From a bacterium (GTDB taxonomy: Bacteria; Zhuqueibacterota; QNDG01; JAGLOF01): a stretch of DNA of 64,000 nucleotides. Positions within the stretch are counted from its first letter, which is position 1. Each line of letters begins with the position of its first letter. The stretch lies in contig JAFGRY010000049.1 in assembly GCA_016934955.1 (NCBI GenBank), positions 187,503-251,502 of the forward strand, written 5' to 3'. A program made the translations under genes and the position numbers. The notes below the pieces were generated by a model. The model searched no databases, was not told where the DNA came from, and saw only the letters and a program-made list of their open reading frames with translations. This document shows positions 52,039 to 60,752 of the stretch, one piece after another.

Positions 52039-54138
52039 TCAGCCGATTTTCAGAAGCCCCCCTCTTCCATGAGCGCTCCAGCGCTCGAGGGCGTCTTTCA
52101 GCGGCCGGTGTTCCCCTTTTTCCAGAAGCGCGTCAGCCGATATGATGTCATGGGCCGTGTTTCTCGCCCTCTCGATCACCGGTCCATCGGTTGCGAGACT
52201 GGCGAGTTTCAGGCCCAGGTCGCCGTGCTGCCGGGTTCCGAACAGCTCCCCGGGCCCGCGTATTTCGAGATCTTTCTCGGCGATTTTAAATCCGTCATCG
52301 GTGTTCACCATCGTCTCGATGCGGCTGAGAGCCGTTTCGGTGATATATGACGGGGTCATGAGAATACAGGTCGACCGTTGCGGCCCGCGTCCGATCCGGC
52401 CTCTCAGCTGATGCAGCTGGGGCAGCCCGAACCGTTCCGCATGCTCGACAAGCATGACGGTAGCGTTGGGCACATCCACGCCGACTTCTATAACGGTTGT
52501 ACTCACGAGAATCCTGGTCGTTCCGGATTTAAAATCGGCCATGATCCGGTCTTTCTCGTCGGCGCTGAGGCGGCCGTGCAGGAGCGCCACCCGGAATTCC
52601 GGAAATACTGATGACGAAAGCAGCTCATAGCCGGCGGTCGCGTCGGCGAGATCGAGTTTTTCCGACTCCTCGACCAGGGGATACACTATGTAGGCCTGCC
52701 GGCCCGCGGCCGCCTCACTGCGAATGAATTCGTAGACACGCTCCCGGGCCTCATCCTTGCGCCAGGCCGTGCGAACCGGCAGCCGGCCCGGAGGACGTTC
52801 ATCCAGGATCGAGACGTCGAGATCACCGTAAAGGGTCAATGCCAGGGTTCTGGGTATCGGTGTGGCGGTCATGACGAGGGCATGGGTGGTGACCCCCTTG
52901 CGGCGAAGCACGGCCCGCTGCATGACCCCGAACCGATGCTGTTCATCGATAATGACCAGGGCAAGCCTGTCAAATGTCACCGACTGCTGCACCAGGGCAT
53001 GGGTTCCCACCGCGATATCGGCCGCGCCTGATTCGATGGCGGTCAGCGATTCCTGCTTGTCACGGGCGGCGGTCCCTCCCTTGAGGAGAACGATGCGGAG
53101 ATCGAGTCCGCCGAGCATCCGCTGCAGGGTGAGGTAATGCTGTTCCGCGAGGATTTCCGTCGGCGCCATCAGTGCCGCCTGATATCCGCTCTCCACCGCC
53201 GCGAGCATAGCCATCACGGCCACCAGGGTTTTTCCCGAACCGACATCGCCCTGCAGCATTCTGTTCATCGGCCGGCCCGAGGAGGTGTCGCGCTGAATAT
53301 CCTCCACGGCCCGCCGCTGGGCACCGGTGAGGGAGAAGGGCAATCCATCCAGGAACCGCCGGTGAAGCATTCCGTCCGCAGTGAAACGATGACCGGTCAG
53401 CTCCTGTTCCCGTCGTTTCCGTTCCCTGGCGAGGGAAAGCTGGATAAAAAACAGCTCATCGAATACGAGCCGTTCCCGGGCCCGGGCGCACGCCTCCCAG
53501 TCGGAGGGAAAATGGATCGCGGCCAGGGCGTCGGCCAGAGGCTGCAGGCCCAGGGCGCGGCGCTGCGTCTCGGGCAGCGGATCGGTGACCTCCGGAATGA
53601 TCTGTTTCAGAAACGGCTGCATGACCCGCCTGAATCCGCGGCTGTCGAGACCGGCGCGGGACAGTTTTTCGGTGGAGGAATACATGGGGATGATCCCTCC
53701 CGTATGGATCTGGTCACCGTCGGATTCGTCGGAGATGAGGTCGTATTCCGGATGTACGAGCTGCAGTCCGCCCCTGTAGCGCTTGATTCTGCCGCTGAAG
53801 GCCACCGTCTGCCCGGGAGTGAATACCTTGCGTATATAGGACACGCCCTGAAACCAGACACAGTCAATCGTCCCGCTTCCGTCGCTGAGCATGAGCGTGA
53901 ACCGGTCCCTGCGCCCCTTGCGAATGCCGCAGGAGACCACCGTTCCCACAACGGTGACATCGTCATCGTCCTGCAGACTGCCGAGGGGTGCCTGGCGGGA
54001 GCGGTCCAGGTAGCGGCGGGGATAGTGCCGCAGCAGGTCTTCCGCGGTATGCATGCCGACTCCCGCGAGCAGAGCCGACCGTTTCGGTCCGATGCCCTTT
54101 ATAAACTGTATGTCCGTATGCAGCTGAATAGCGCCCAC
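52039..54138 (-). CDS. recG: ATP-dependent DNA helicase RecG
   Basis: Branch-migrating helicase that rescues stalled forks. The 699-residue protein has the N-terminal wedge/OB domain (IQFIKGIGPKRSALL, TVVGTVVSCG), Walker A MLQGDVGSGKTLVA, the DEQH box VIIDEQHRFGV, TATPIPRTLA, the RecG C-terminal helicase motifs (VSTTVIEVGVDVPNA, QLRGRIGRG) and GPGELFGTRQ. Slightly shorter at the N-terminus than some RecGs. The start is a GTG 17 bases downstream of the DUF4139 stop. Confidence 0.97.
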   Translation of the reverse strand: MGAIQLHTDIQFIKGIGPKRSALLAGVGMHTAEDLLRHYPRRYLDRSRQAPLGSLQDDDDVTVVGTVVSCGIRKGRRDRFTLMLSDGSGTIDCVWFQGVSYIRKVFTPGQTVAFSGRIKRYRGGLQLVHPEYDLISDESDGDQIHTGGIIPMYSSTEKLSRAGLDSRGFRRVMQPFLKQIIPEVTDPLPETQRRALGLQPLADALAAIHFPSDWEACARARERLVFDELFFIQLSLARERKRREQELTGHRFTADGMLHRRFLDGLPFSLTGAQRRAVEDIQRDTSSGRPMNRMLQGDVGSGKTLVAVMAMLAAVESGYQAALMAPTEILAEQHYLTLQRMLGGLDLRIVLLKGGTAARDKQESLTAIESGAADIAVGTHALVQQSVTFDRLALVIIDEQHRFGVMQRAVLRRKGVTTHALVMTATPIPRTLALTLYGDLDVSILDERPPGRLPVRTAWRKDEARERVYEFIRSEAAAGRQAYIVYPLVEESEKLDLADATAGYELLSSSVFPEFRVALLHGRLSADEKDRIMADFKSGTTRILVSTTVIEVGVDVPNATVMLVEHAERFGLPQLHQLRGRIGRGPQRSTCILMTPSYITETALSRIETMVNTDDGFKIAEKDLEIRGPGELFGTRQHGDLGLKLASLATDGPVIERARNTAHDIISADALLEKGEHRPLKDALERWSAHGRGGLLKIG

Positions 54139-54154
54139 CCGCCGGAAAACAGCA

Positions 54155-55501
54155 TCAGTACTGAATAAACAGTTTGTAGGAGAGCGTCGCTTCCCTGTCA
54201 GGAGGGACGGTCACCCTGAATTCGAACCGGGTGGCATCCTTTTTTTCAAACGGGAGCGTGCTTTCCAGTATATCCCAGTCACCCCAGGCGTGTTCACAGA
54301 CGGTGACATCCACGGACCCACGCTTTCTGTTGCGAATGGTGATCTCGTACAGCTCCTCCCGGGAACGTTCGCTCACGGCCGTGACCTCTTTTCTGACCCG
54401 TTCACCGACGACATCGAACACATTCCCGAGAAACAGCCTGATTTTCTCATTTTTCGGCGTGTGGTCGATCATGTCTTCGCCGATGAACTGCAGGGTGCCG
54501 TCACTGTCGGTTTTATACACGCGCACCTTTCCCCTCGGCAGGGGAATACCGAGGCCGTTCCCGGTGCTGTTCACAACTTCCATCTCGACCCGCACCCTGG
54601 TGTCGTAGCGTGCCCCGTCATATATGTATATTTTCTCGCTGGCGCAGGCGGTGGAGGGAAAGAGCGACAGCTGCTTGATCTGCCGGTCCCTCACATCGGC
54701 GGTCCGCTGAAGCGTGTACATGTGGTATTCGAAAAACTCCTTTTCCTCGAACTGGGGAGCCGCGGATTCCGCCATCATGACCGCCCCGTTCTTGTAGACG
54801 GCCGGTGTCCGCCGGTCGCTCACGAGATTCACGTCGCCGGCGATCAGCTTGAGGGTTGCATTGCTGTATGTTTTTCCGGACTGGTTGTCGATGGACACCC
54901 AGCCGGCAAGATCGAGCCGGTCGTCCCCTTCGTTGACGACTCCTACATATTCGGCATGCCAGAAGATGCCGCGGGTGAGATATTCGATGCGTGTCTTCTG
55001 AACGGCGGGACCGGAATTGCGGACGAGCCAGTTTAGTGTCGGCCTGGAGACGAGCCCCTCCGGCAGGGCCGGAAAATAAAAATGCTGGATAGCCGCCGCG
55101 CGCAGTATCGTAATGTCACCGGAGTCGCCGCTGAGTACGACGTCGCCGCCGGAGACGCTCAGAAGCGTGCCCTGGAAGGTATCGCCGTTTTCCGTGACCA
55201 CCCGAATGGCATTGTCGATATACTTGCTCATCACTTTTACGGCATCCACCAGGTCATATTCGAAGTTCTGCTCCAGCACCTCGAATTTACCGGGGGCGGT
55301 CAATGACGAGCAGTGGACGGAGGTGGGATCTATCCTGGATGCCACATCGGTAAAGGAAACGGGGACGACCCCCTGTCCGACGCTGAATGTCCGCACGTCG
55401 CGCACCAGCGCCAGGTCCTGATTGTAGATCGTGAGGGCGATGTCCTGCGCCCACCCCGCCGCGGCAGTCAGCAGCAGCGGGACCATGGTTGCCAATTTCA
55501 T
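54155..55501 (-). CDS. exported DUF4139 domain protein
   Basis: A 448-residue protein with a signal peptide (MKLATMVPLLLTAAAGWAQ) and a mature part matching the DUF4139 family (conserved exported proteins of unknown function, some called mucoidy-inhibitor-like). Recognisable stretches: IALTIYNQDLALVRDVR at the start, GIFWHAEYVG in the middle and RFEFRVTVPPDREATLSYKL at the end, the last typical of the family's C-terminal beta-sandwich. The ATG at 55501 has AGGAGG six bases upstream. No functional tie to its neighbours valS and recG. Confidence 0.85.
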   Translation of the reverse strand: MKLATMVPLLLTAAAGWAQDIALTIYNQDLALVRDVRTFSVGQGVVPVSFTDVASRIDPTSVHCSSLTAPGKFEVLEQNFEYDLVDAVKVMSKYIDNAIRVVTENGDTFQGTLLSVSGGDVVLSGDSGDITILRAAAIQHFYFPALPEGLVSRPTLNWLVRNSGPAVQKTRIEYLTRGIFWHAEYVGVVNEGDDRLDLAGWVSIDNQSGKTYSNATLKLIAGDVNLVSDRRTPAVYKNGAVMMAESAAPQFEEKEFFEYHMYTLQRTADVRDRQIKQLSLFPSTACASEKIYIYDGARYDTRVRVEMEVVNSTGNGLGIPLPRGKVRVYKTDSDGTLQFIGEDMIDHTPKNEKIRLFLGNVFDVVGERVRKEVTAVSERSREELYEITIRNRKRGSVDVTVCEHAWGDWDILESTLPFEKKDATRFEFRVTVPPDREATLSYKLFIQY

Positions 55502-55534
55502 CGCATGCCTCCTCTTCCCTGCATACACACGGTA

Positions 55535-58267
55535 TCAGCGGGTATTGGTGAGGGTGGTTACATTCTCTTCCAGTTTTACGAGTTTTTCCCGAAAATCGTC
55601 CTGTTTGCGCTGTTCCTTCTCCACCACATCCGCGGGCGCCCTTTCGACAAAGGATCGATTGCTCAGTTTCTTGTCCTGGGCGGCGAGCTGGGTCCGCAGC
55701 CTGGTGATCTCCTTCTCTATCCGGGAGCGCTCTTTCTCGAGATCGATGAGTCCTCCCAGCGGAATATAGAGCTCGCAATCGCCAAGGACCGCGGCCGCGG
55801 ACGCCTCCGGCTTTGCGATATCCGGTCCGGCCACGATCCGGTCGATGCCGCCGAGACGTTCGACATAGAGACGGTTTTCCAGCAGCTCTTCCACAGGGGC
55901 TGAAGGACCCTTTATGTGGAGATCCGCTTTCCGTTCCGCCGGAATATTCATCTCCCCCCTGATATTCCGAATGGCGCTTATCGCATCCATGATCCGCTTC
56001 ATCTTCCTCTCCGCCTCGGTGTCAACGGCCGCCGGATCGGCGACGGGATAGGGCTGCAGCATGATGGATGGGGCCTTCTCCCCGGACGCCTGGCGCGGCA
56101 GCGACTGCCAGATCTCTTCGGTGATAAAGGGCAGAATCGGATGCAGCAGCCGCAGAGTGGCTTCGAGCACGTGCAGCAGCACCGTTTTTGTGGCCAGCTG
56201 CTGATCCGCGTCATTGGAATCATAGAGACGGGGTTTTGCCAGTTCCAGGTACCAGTCACAAAACTCGCCCCAGACGAACCCGTAGATGTACCTGGTGGCT
56301 TCGTTGAAACGGAAGGAATCCATCTCCCTGCGGGCCGTGACTATTGTCTCCTGCAGGCGGCTGAGGATCCAGCGGTCGGCGATGCTCAGAGCGCCGGCTG
56401 CGCGCTCGAGAGAAGCGTCTCCGTCCATATCCGCGATATTCATGAGCACGAAGCGGGATGCGTTCCAGAGCTTGTTGCAGAACTTCTGCCCCATCTCGAC
56501 AAGGGTGTGATCAAAGAAGATATCGCCGCCCAGAGGAGTGAGATAGACCATGGTGATCCGGACCGCGTCCGCTCCGTAGGCGGGAACCCCCTGCTTGTAG
56601 GAGGGGTTTTCTGCGGCGAACTCCCGCACGGTCTCCTTGTCCGCGCCCTGAATAAGCCAGAGCGGATCAGGGGAATTGCCCAGGGATTTGGACATTTTTC
56701 TTCCCGAGAGATCCCGTATCATGCCGTTAAAATAGACGTCGCGAAAGGGAATATCACCCATGAACTCCAGGGATGCCATGATCATGCGGGCGACCCAGAA
56801 GAAAATGATATCCGGACCGGTGACAAGAGAATCGGTGGGGAAAAACGCTTTCAGATCTGCGGTCTCCTCAGGCCAGCCCAGGGTGCTGAACGGCCAGAGC
56901 CAGGAAGAAAACCAGGTGTCGAGCACATCCGGGTCCTGCTCGAGCCTGCCGCTGCCGCACTCACGGCAGGATTCGGGATCGGCGCGGTAAGCGAAACTGT
57001 GCCCGTTCTCACAGGTCCAGACCGGTACCCGGTGTCCCCACCATATCTGCCTGCTGATGCACCAGTCGCGAATATTCTCCATCCAGTGAAAATAGGTTTC
57101 CTCCCAGTGTTTCGGGTGGAACGAGATGCGCCCTGCCCGCACCGCTGCAACAGCCGGTTTCGCCAGGGGCGCCATCTTCACGAACCACTGATCAGACAGG
57201 TGGGGCTCTACCACGGTGTCGCACCGGTAGCATTTGGGTATCGGTGTCTGCCGGGGCTCTTCACCCTTGAGAAGGTCGAGTTCGGCGAGATCCTGAACGA
57301 TCTTTTTTCTGGCCGCAAACCGGTCCAGGCCCGCATAGGCGCCGCCTGCTTCATTGATCACGCCGTTGGCGTCGATGACGGAAATCAGGGGCAGGCCGTG
57401 CCGTTCGGCAACCGCGAAATCGTTGAAGTCGTGGGCCGGGGTTATTTTCACAGCACCGCTTCCTTTCTCCGGATCGGCGTGTTCGTCGGCGATGACCGGA
57501 ATCAGCCGCCCGGTCAGCGGCAGCCTGACCTGCCTGCCCACGAGATCCCGGTACCGTTCGTCATCGGGATGCACGGCTACCGCCGTGTCCCCGAGCATCG
57601 TCTCGGGTCTCGTTGTTGATACGGTGATCGATCCCCGGCCCCCCTCAAGCGGATAGATGATATGCCAGAATGTCCCGTTCACATCGTCATTCGGCGCCTC
57701 TTCATCGGAAAGGGCGGTATGACAGCGGGGACACCAGTTGATGAGCCGTCTGCCGCGGTAGATGAGCCCCTTTTCATACAGCCGCACGAACACCTCCCGC
57801 ACCGCCCGGCTGAGCCCTTCATCCATGGTGAACCGCTCACGCTCCCAGTCGCAGGATGCGCCCAGCATCTTCAGCTGCTGTAAAATGATGCCACCGTATT
57901 TTTCCTTCCATTCCCACACCTTTTCCACCAGTTTCTCACGTCCGAGGTCATGGCGGCTGACGCCTTCATCCTGCAGGGCGGCCTCGACTTTGTTCTGCGT
58001 GGCGATGCCCGCATGATCGGTTCCCGGAAGCCAGAGCGCCTTGCGGCCGTCCATCCGTTTCCAGCGGATGATCAGATCCTGAAGGGTATTGTTGAGAATG
58101 TGCCCCATGGTCAGCATGCCGGTGACGTTGGGAGGGGGAATCATAATCGTGTAGGGCGCTTCGGCCGCACCGGCGTCAGGGTGAAAAAAGCCGTGTTCGG
58201 ACCAGTAGGCGTACCACCTGGATTCAACGGTCAGGGGATTGTAGGTTTTATCGAGACTCTTGTTCAT
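55535..58267 (-). CDS. valS: valyl-tRNA synthetase
   Basis: Charges tRNA-Val. The 910-residue class I enzyme shows the HIGH region NVTGMLTMGHILNN, the editing domain (STTRPETMLGDTAVAVHP), a zinc-binding CYRCDT and CRECG, the KMSKS loop GRKMSKSLGNSPDP, an anticodon-binding domain and a C-terminal coiled coil (LEKERSRIEKEITRLRTQL). Normal length. The leader is only about 43 bases and shows no T-box. Confidence 0.97.
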   Translation of the reverse strand: MNKSLDKTYNPLTVESRWYAYWSEHGFFHPDAGAAEAPYTIMIPPPNVTGMLTMGHILNNTLQDLIIRWKRMDGRKALWLPGTDHAGIATQNKVEAALQDEGVSRHDLGREKLVEKVWEWKEKYGGIILQQLKMLGASCDWERERFTMDEGLSRAVREVFVRLYEKGLIYRGRRLINWCPRCHTALSDEEAPNDDVNGTFWHIIYPLEGGRGSITVSTTRPETMLGDTAVAVHPDDERYRDLVGRQVRLPLTGRLIPVIADEHADPEKGSGAVKITPAHDFNDFAVAERHGLPLISVIDANGVINEAGGAYAGLDRFAARKKIVQDLAELDLLKGEEPRQTPIPKCYRCDTVVEPHLSDQWFVKMAPLAKPAVAAVRAGRISFHPKHWEETYFHWMENIRDWCISRQIWWGHRVPVWTCENGHSFAYRADPESCRECGSGRLEQDPDVLDTWFSSWLWPFSTLGWPEETADLKAFFPTDSLVTGPDIIFFWVARMIMASLEFMGDIPFRDVYFNGMIRDLSGRKMSKSLGNSPDPLWLIQGADKETVREFAAENPSYKQGVPAYGADAVRITMVYLTPLGGDIFFDHTLVEMGQKFCNKLWNASRFVLMNIADMDGDASLERAAGALSIADRWILSRLQETIVTARREMDSFRFNEATRYIYGFVWGEFCDWYLELAKPRLYDSNDADQQLATKTVLLHVLEATLRLLHPILPFITEEIWQSLPRQASGEKAPSIMLQPYPVADPAAVDTEAERKMKRIMDAISAIRNIRGEMNIPAERKADLHIKGPSAPVEELLENRLYVERLGGIDRIVAGPDIAKPEASAAAVLGDCELYIPLGGLIDLEKERSRIEKEITRLRTQLAAQDKKLSNRSFVERAPADVVEKEQRKQDDFREKLVKLEENVTTLTNTR

Positions 58268-58316
58268 ACGCGGGTGACTCCGTCTATACTGTATTTGATT
58301 ATGAAAAATAGATTTA

Positions 58317-58345
58317 AAGGTAAAAAGAAATCATCGTTAAGTCAA
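58317..58345 (-). promoter_or_regulatory. promoter of valS
   Basis: Minus-strand TTGACT (58345-58340), 17 bases, TACCTT (58322-58317). A second AT-rich option for the -10 lies just downstream. Diverges from the plus-strand ABC promoter across a 237-base gap that also holds a hairpin. Confidence 0.65.
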
Positions 58346-58369
58346 TCGATTTCATAGCAGAAGAATGAA

Positions 58370-58417
58370 AATGCACGCCCCGGATGACCGCCTGCACGAC
58401 GGCGATGGGCGTGCATT
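58370..58417. repeat. inverted repeat in the valS/ABC intergenic region
   Basis: Perfect 11-base arms (AATGCACGCCC at 58370-58380 and its complement at 58407-58417) around a 26-base loop that can itself form a shorter stem (CGCC with GGCG). It lies upstream of both divergent promoters. Possible operator or structured element; no T-run follows on either strand. Confidence 0.7.
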
Positions 58418-58493
58418 GCCGGGACCGGCGCCCGATCCGAGAACCGGCCTCGGCTCAGTGGTAAAATTGTGTAACCTTTTGCCCAATTTGTTG

Positions 58494-58499
58494 TATATT
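58494..58499 (+). promoter_or_regulatory. -10 box of the ABC transporter genes, placed for a leaderless mRNA
   Basis: TATATT, preceded by G, ends five bases before the permease ATG at 58505. No convincing -35 at 17 bases. The short distance would start the transcript at or next to the start codon. Confidence 0.6.
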
Positions 58500-58504
58500 A
58501 TTGT

Positions 58505-59914
58505 ATGTCTATCCGGAGCCTCTTTCAGCTGGCCCTGCTTCGCCTTCACTCGGCGGCGGTATCCCGCGGGCTGTCACTCTCACTGTCACTGATTTCAACG
58601 TGCGCGGCCGCGGCCTTCGCGGGGGCTGCCCTGCTGCTGTTTCTCCTTGCGGCAGGCACGGGAGGCGGGTCAGCCGAGGCTGAGCGATTCTGGAACGTGT
58701 ACATCGAACACTACGTTCCTGCCTTTCTCCTGATCATTATTTTCTGGTTCGTCTCACTCTTTCAGGTGCGCCGGCACCGAAGCGGTGAACAGGTGCTGCT
58801 CAACACGCTTCCCCTCCGCGCGTCCGCCCACACCGGCCTCGGGTATCTGCACACCCTGTTCGGCTCATTCTGGGTGGAGGCCGGCGTCACCGTCCTCTTC
58901 ATCCTGAGTTCGCGAACCGTTTCCGCGGCCTTCACCGCCCGTATCATCTGGCTGTCCGCCTGTATCTATTTCACCGCGGCGGCTGCATCCACGGCAGCCG
59001 AGTCTTTCATGGAGACCGGCCGCTCCATAACTGAAGGTCCGCCGCGGGGCCGGGCACCCGCTCTGGCCATGACCGGCTCCTACCTGGCCCTGCACGGCAT
59101 GCTCGTTGCCATGTCTCCTTTCCTCACGGGATTGAAACCACTGGGTATCGGTACGTTTTTCCTTTTCTCACTGACGGCACTGCTGCTCACCGCCGCGACC
59201 CGGCGGATGCGCCTGAACAGACAGCGTCCGTCCTCGGCCGCTGCGGGCGGCGGCTACGCCCGGGACGCGGCCGGACGGCCGCGTTTCACGGGGCTGCCTC
59301 CCGCCCTGCTCTTCGCCTGGAAAAATATCCTCTTTTTCCTGCACGGCAGACAGGCGGTGCGTTCGTTCTTTTCAGCCGCCCTGCTGATATCGGTGCTGTT
59401 CAGCCTGGTCATGAACAATCAATCCGCGTCGGACCGGACCGCCCTGCTGCTCTTCTTAACAGTTTCGATATTCACCATCCTGGCATACCGCGGACAGTCC
59501 TGTCTCAGCCCGCAGAATGAGCCATCCTCTCTCATCTACACACTGCCGGTAACCCGCGCCATGCTCTTTTTCGGCATGGGCATTCCCGTGTATATCAACG
59601 GACTTGCCGTCGCCGCGGTGTTCACCTGCATGCTTGTCGTCACCGGGGCGTCACCCGCCGCGGCAGTGAGATTTCTGGCGGTATCAGGAGCTGCCGGAGC
59701 CGCCGTGACCTCTGTCGCGGCCCGGTGCGCGGTACGGAGCTATCCGGACCGGGAGAAAGCCGCCTCGTCATTCTGGATAGCACTGGGAGCGGTCTCGCTC
59801 CCGATGATCATCTTCTATCCCTTCTGGCTGCCGATTCTGCTTGCCTGGTCTCTGTTCCAGCAATTCATCGGCAGCAAACGGTTTTTCTTTCAGCGGGAGG
59901 AATGCAGCTCATGA
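58505..59914 (+). CDS. ABC-2 type transporter permease-like membrane protein
   Basis: A 469-residue integral membrane protein with about ten hydrophobic segments in two groups (residues about 20-220 and 285-465) separated by a basic cytoplasmic stretch (ATRRMRLNRQR). It matches no permease family closely by eye, but its stop overlaps the start of an ABC ATPase (ATGA), so together they form an exporter. Substrate unknown. The ATG has no Shine-Dalgarno sequence. Very high local GC with many Ala/Leu codons. Confidence 0.78.
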   Translation: MSIRSLFQLALLRLHSAAVSRGLSLSLSLISTCAAAAFAGAALLLFLLAAGTGGGSAEAERFWNVYIEHYVPAFLLIIIFWFVSLFQVRRHRSGEQVLLNTLPLRASAHTGLGYLHTLFGSFWVEAGVTVLFILSSRTVSAAFTARIIWLSACIYFTAAAASTAAESFMETGRSITEGPPRGRAPALAMTGSYLALHGMLVAMSPFLTGLKPLGIGTFFLFSLTALLLTAATRRMRLNRQRPSSAAAGGGYARDAAGRPRFTGLPPALLFAWKNILFFLHGRQAVRSFFSAALLISVLFSLVMNNQSASDRTALLLFLTVSIFTILAYRGQSCLSPQNEPSSLIYTLPVTRAMLFFGMGIPVYINGLAVAAVFTCMLVVTGASPAAAVRFLAVSGAAGAAVTSVAARCAVRSYPDREKAASSFWIALGAVSLPMIIFYPFWLPILLAWSLFQQFIGSKRFFFQREECSS

Positions 59915-60660
59915 ACGGACCCATGCTCGAAGCGGCTCACCTATCGGTTCGCTTCGGAGAGACCGCGGCCCTGAACGACGTCAGCTTTGCCTGCGGCCCC
60001 GGCGAATTCATCGGTATCACCGGGAAAAACGGCAGCGGCAAAACCACCCTGATGCGGGTTCTCTCCGGTCAGTGCCTGCCACGCACAGGCGAAGTCCGCT
60101 TTCGCGGCTGTTCAATTTACGGCAGCGCCAACACTGCCTACAAGCACTCCCTTGGTTTCGTTCATGAGAATCCCTTTCTTTACCCGTACCTGACGGTGGA
60201 AAACATGATTCACTTCGTTGTTCGGATCAAGTCGGGTCTTGATCGTTTCGACAAGGCGGAAGCCGATCGCGTTCTCGACATCGTGTCCCTGTCCGACCAG
60301 CGGCATATGCTTGTCAGCGACCTCTCCATGGGGATGAAGCGGCGGCTTGCTCTCGGGCTCGCGCTCATCGGCCGTCCCGCGATCATTTTTCTGGACGAGC
60401 CCTTCGTCAATATAGACTTTGAAAATCTGTACACCATCAAGGACGCTCTGACCGCGTTTGTCCGGGACGGAGGATGCGTTTTGCTCTCAACCCACATTCT
60501 CGATACCGCGGAAAAACTCTGCAGCCGTATTCTCCTGCTTGCCGGGGGGAAAAGTGTATGCGACCTCAGGGGGACGCAACTGAGCCGGCGGCTGGCGGCT
60601 GCGGGCGGACATCTGGAACAGCTGCTGCTGGCGATCGGCGCCGGCGGCGACGGCACATGA
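59911..60660 (+). CDS. ABC transporter ATP-binding protein
   Basis: A 249-residue ATPase partner of the preceding permease. Walker A GKNGSGKTTL, Q-loop region LGFVHENPFLYPYL (reads H where Q is common), signature VSDLSMGMKRRLALG (LSMGM for LSGGQ), Walker B AIIFLDEP, and the switch His in LLSTHIL. ATG at 59911, in the ATGA overlap, chosen over an ATG three codons earlier. The divergent signature is typical of the ABC-2 export group. Confidence 0.92.
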   Translation: MNGPMLEAAHLSVRFGETAALNDVSFACGPGEFIGITGKNGSGKTTLMRVLSGQCLPRTGEVRFRGCSIYGSANTAYKHSLGFVHENPFLYPYLTVENMIHFVVRIKSGLDRFDKAEADRVLDIVSLSDQRHMLVSDLSMGMKRRLALGLALIGRPAIIFLDEPFVNIDFENLYTIKDALTAFVRDGGCVLLSTHILDTAEKLCSRILLLAGGKSVCDLRGTQLSRRLAAAGGHLEQLLLAIGAGGDGT

Positions 60661-60703
60661 TCCTATTTAGAACTTTTTTTGTGGTGTTCTTTTATTTCTT
60701 TCC

Positions 60704-60710
60704 GTATATT
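60704..60710 (+). promoter_or_regulatory. probable -10 box of the TonB-dependent receptor
   Basis: GTATATT, 43 bases before the GTG start; the region upstream is a T-rich tract with no strong -35. This gap of 92 bases shows no other element. Confidence 0.5.
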
Positions 60711-60752
60711 AAGCGGAGGTCATTTCCCTGAACACTTAGTTGAGGAGTTCAC

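Noticed and set aside
55916..57619. 567-codon plus-strand open frame opposite valS
   Set aside because: It mirrors the valS coding frame; the minus-strand product has HIGH, KMSKS and editing motifs. The antisense product resembles nothing.
58268..58380. T-box or other riboswitch ahead of valS
   Set aside because: The leader is only about 43 bases after the predicted transcript start and lacks a T-box consensus or specifier stem.
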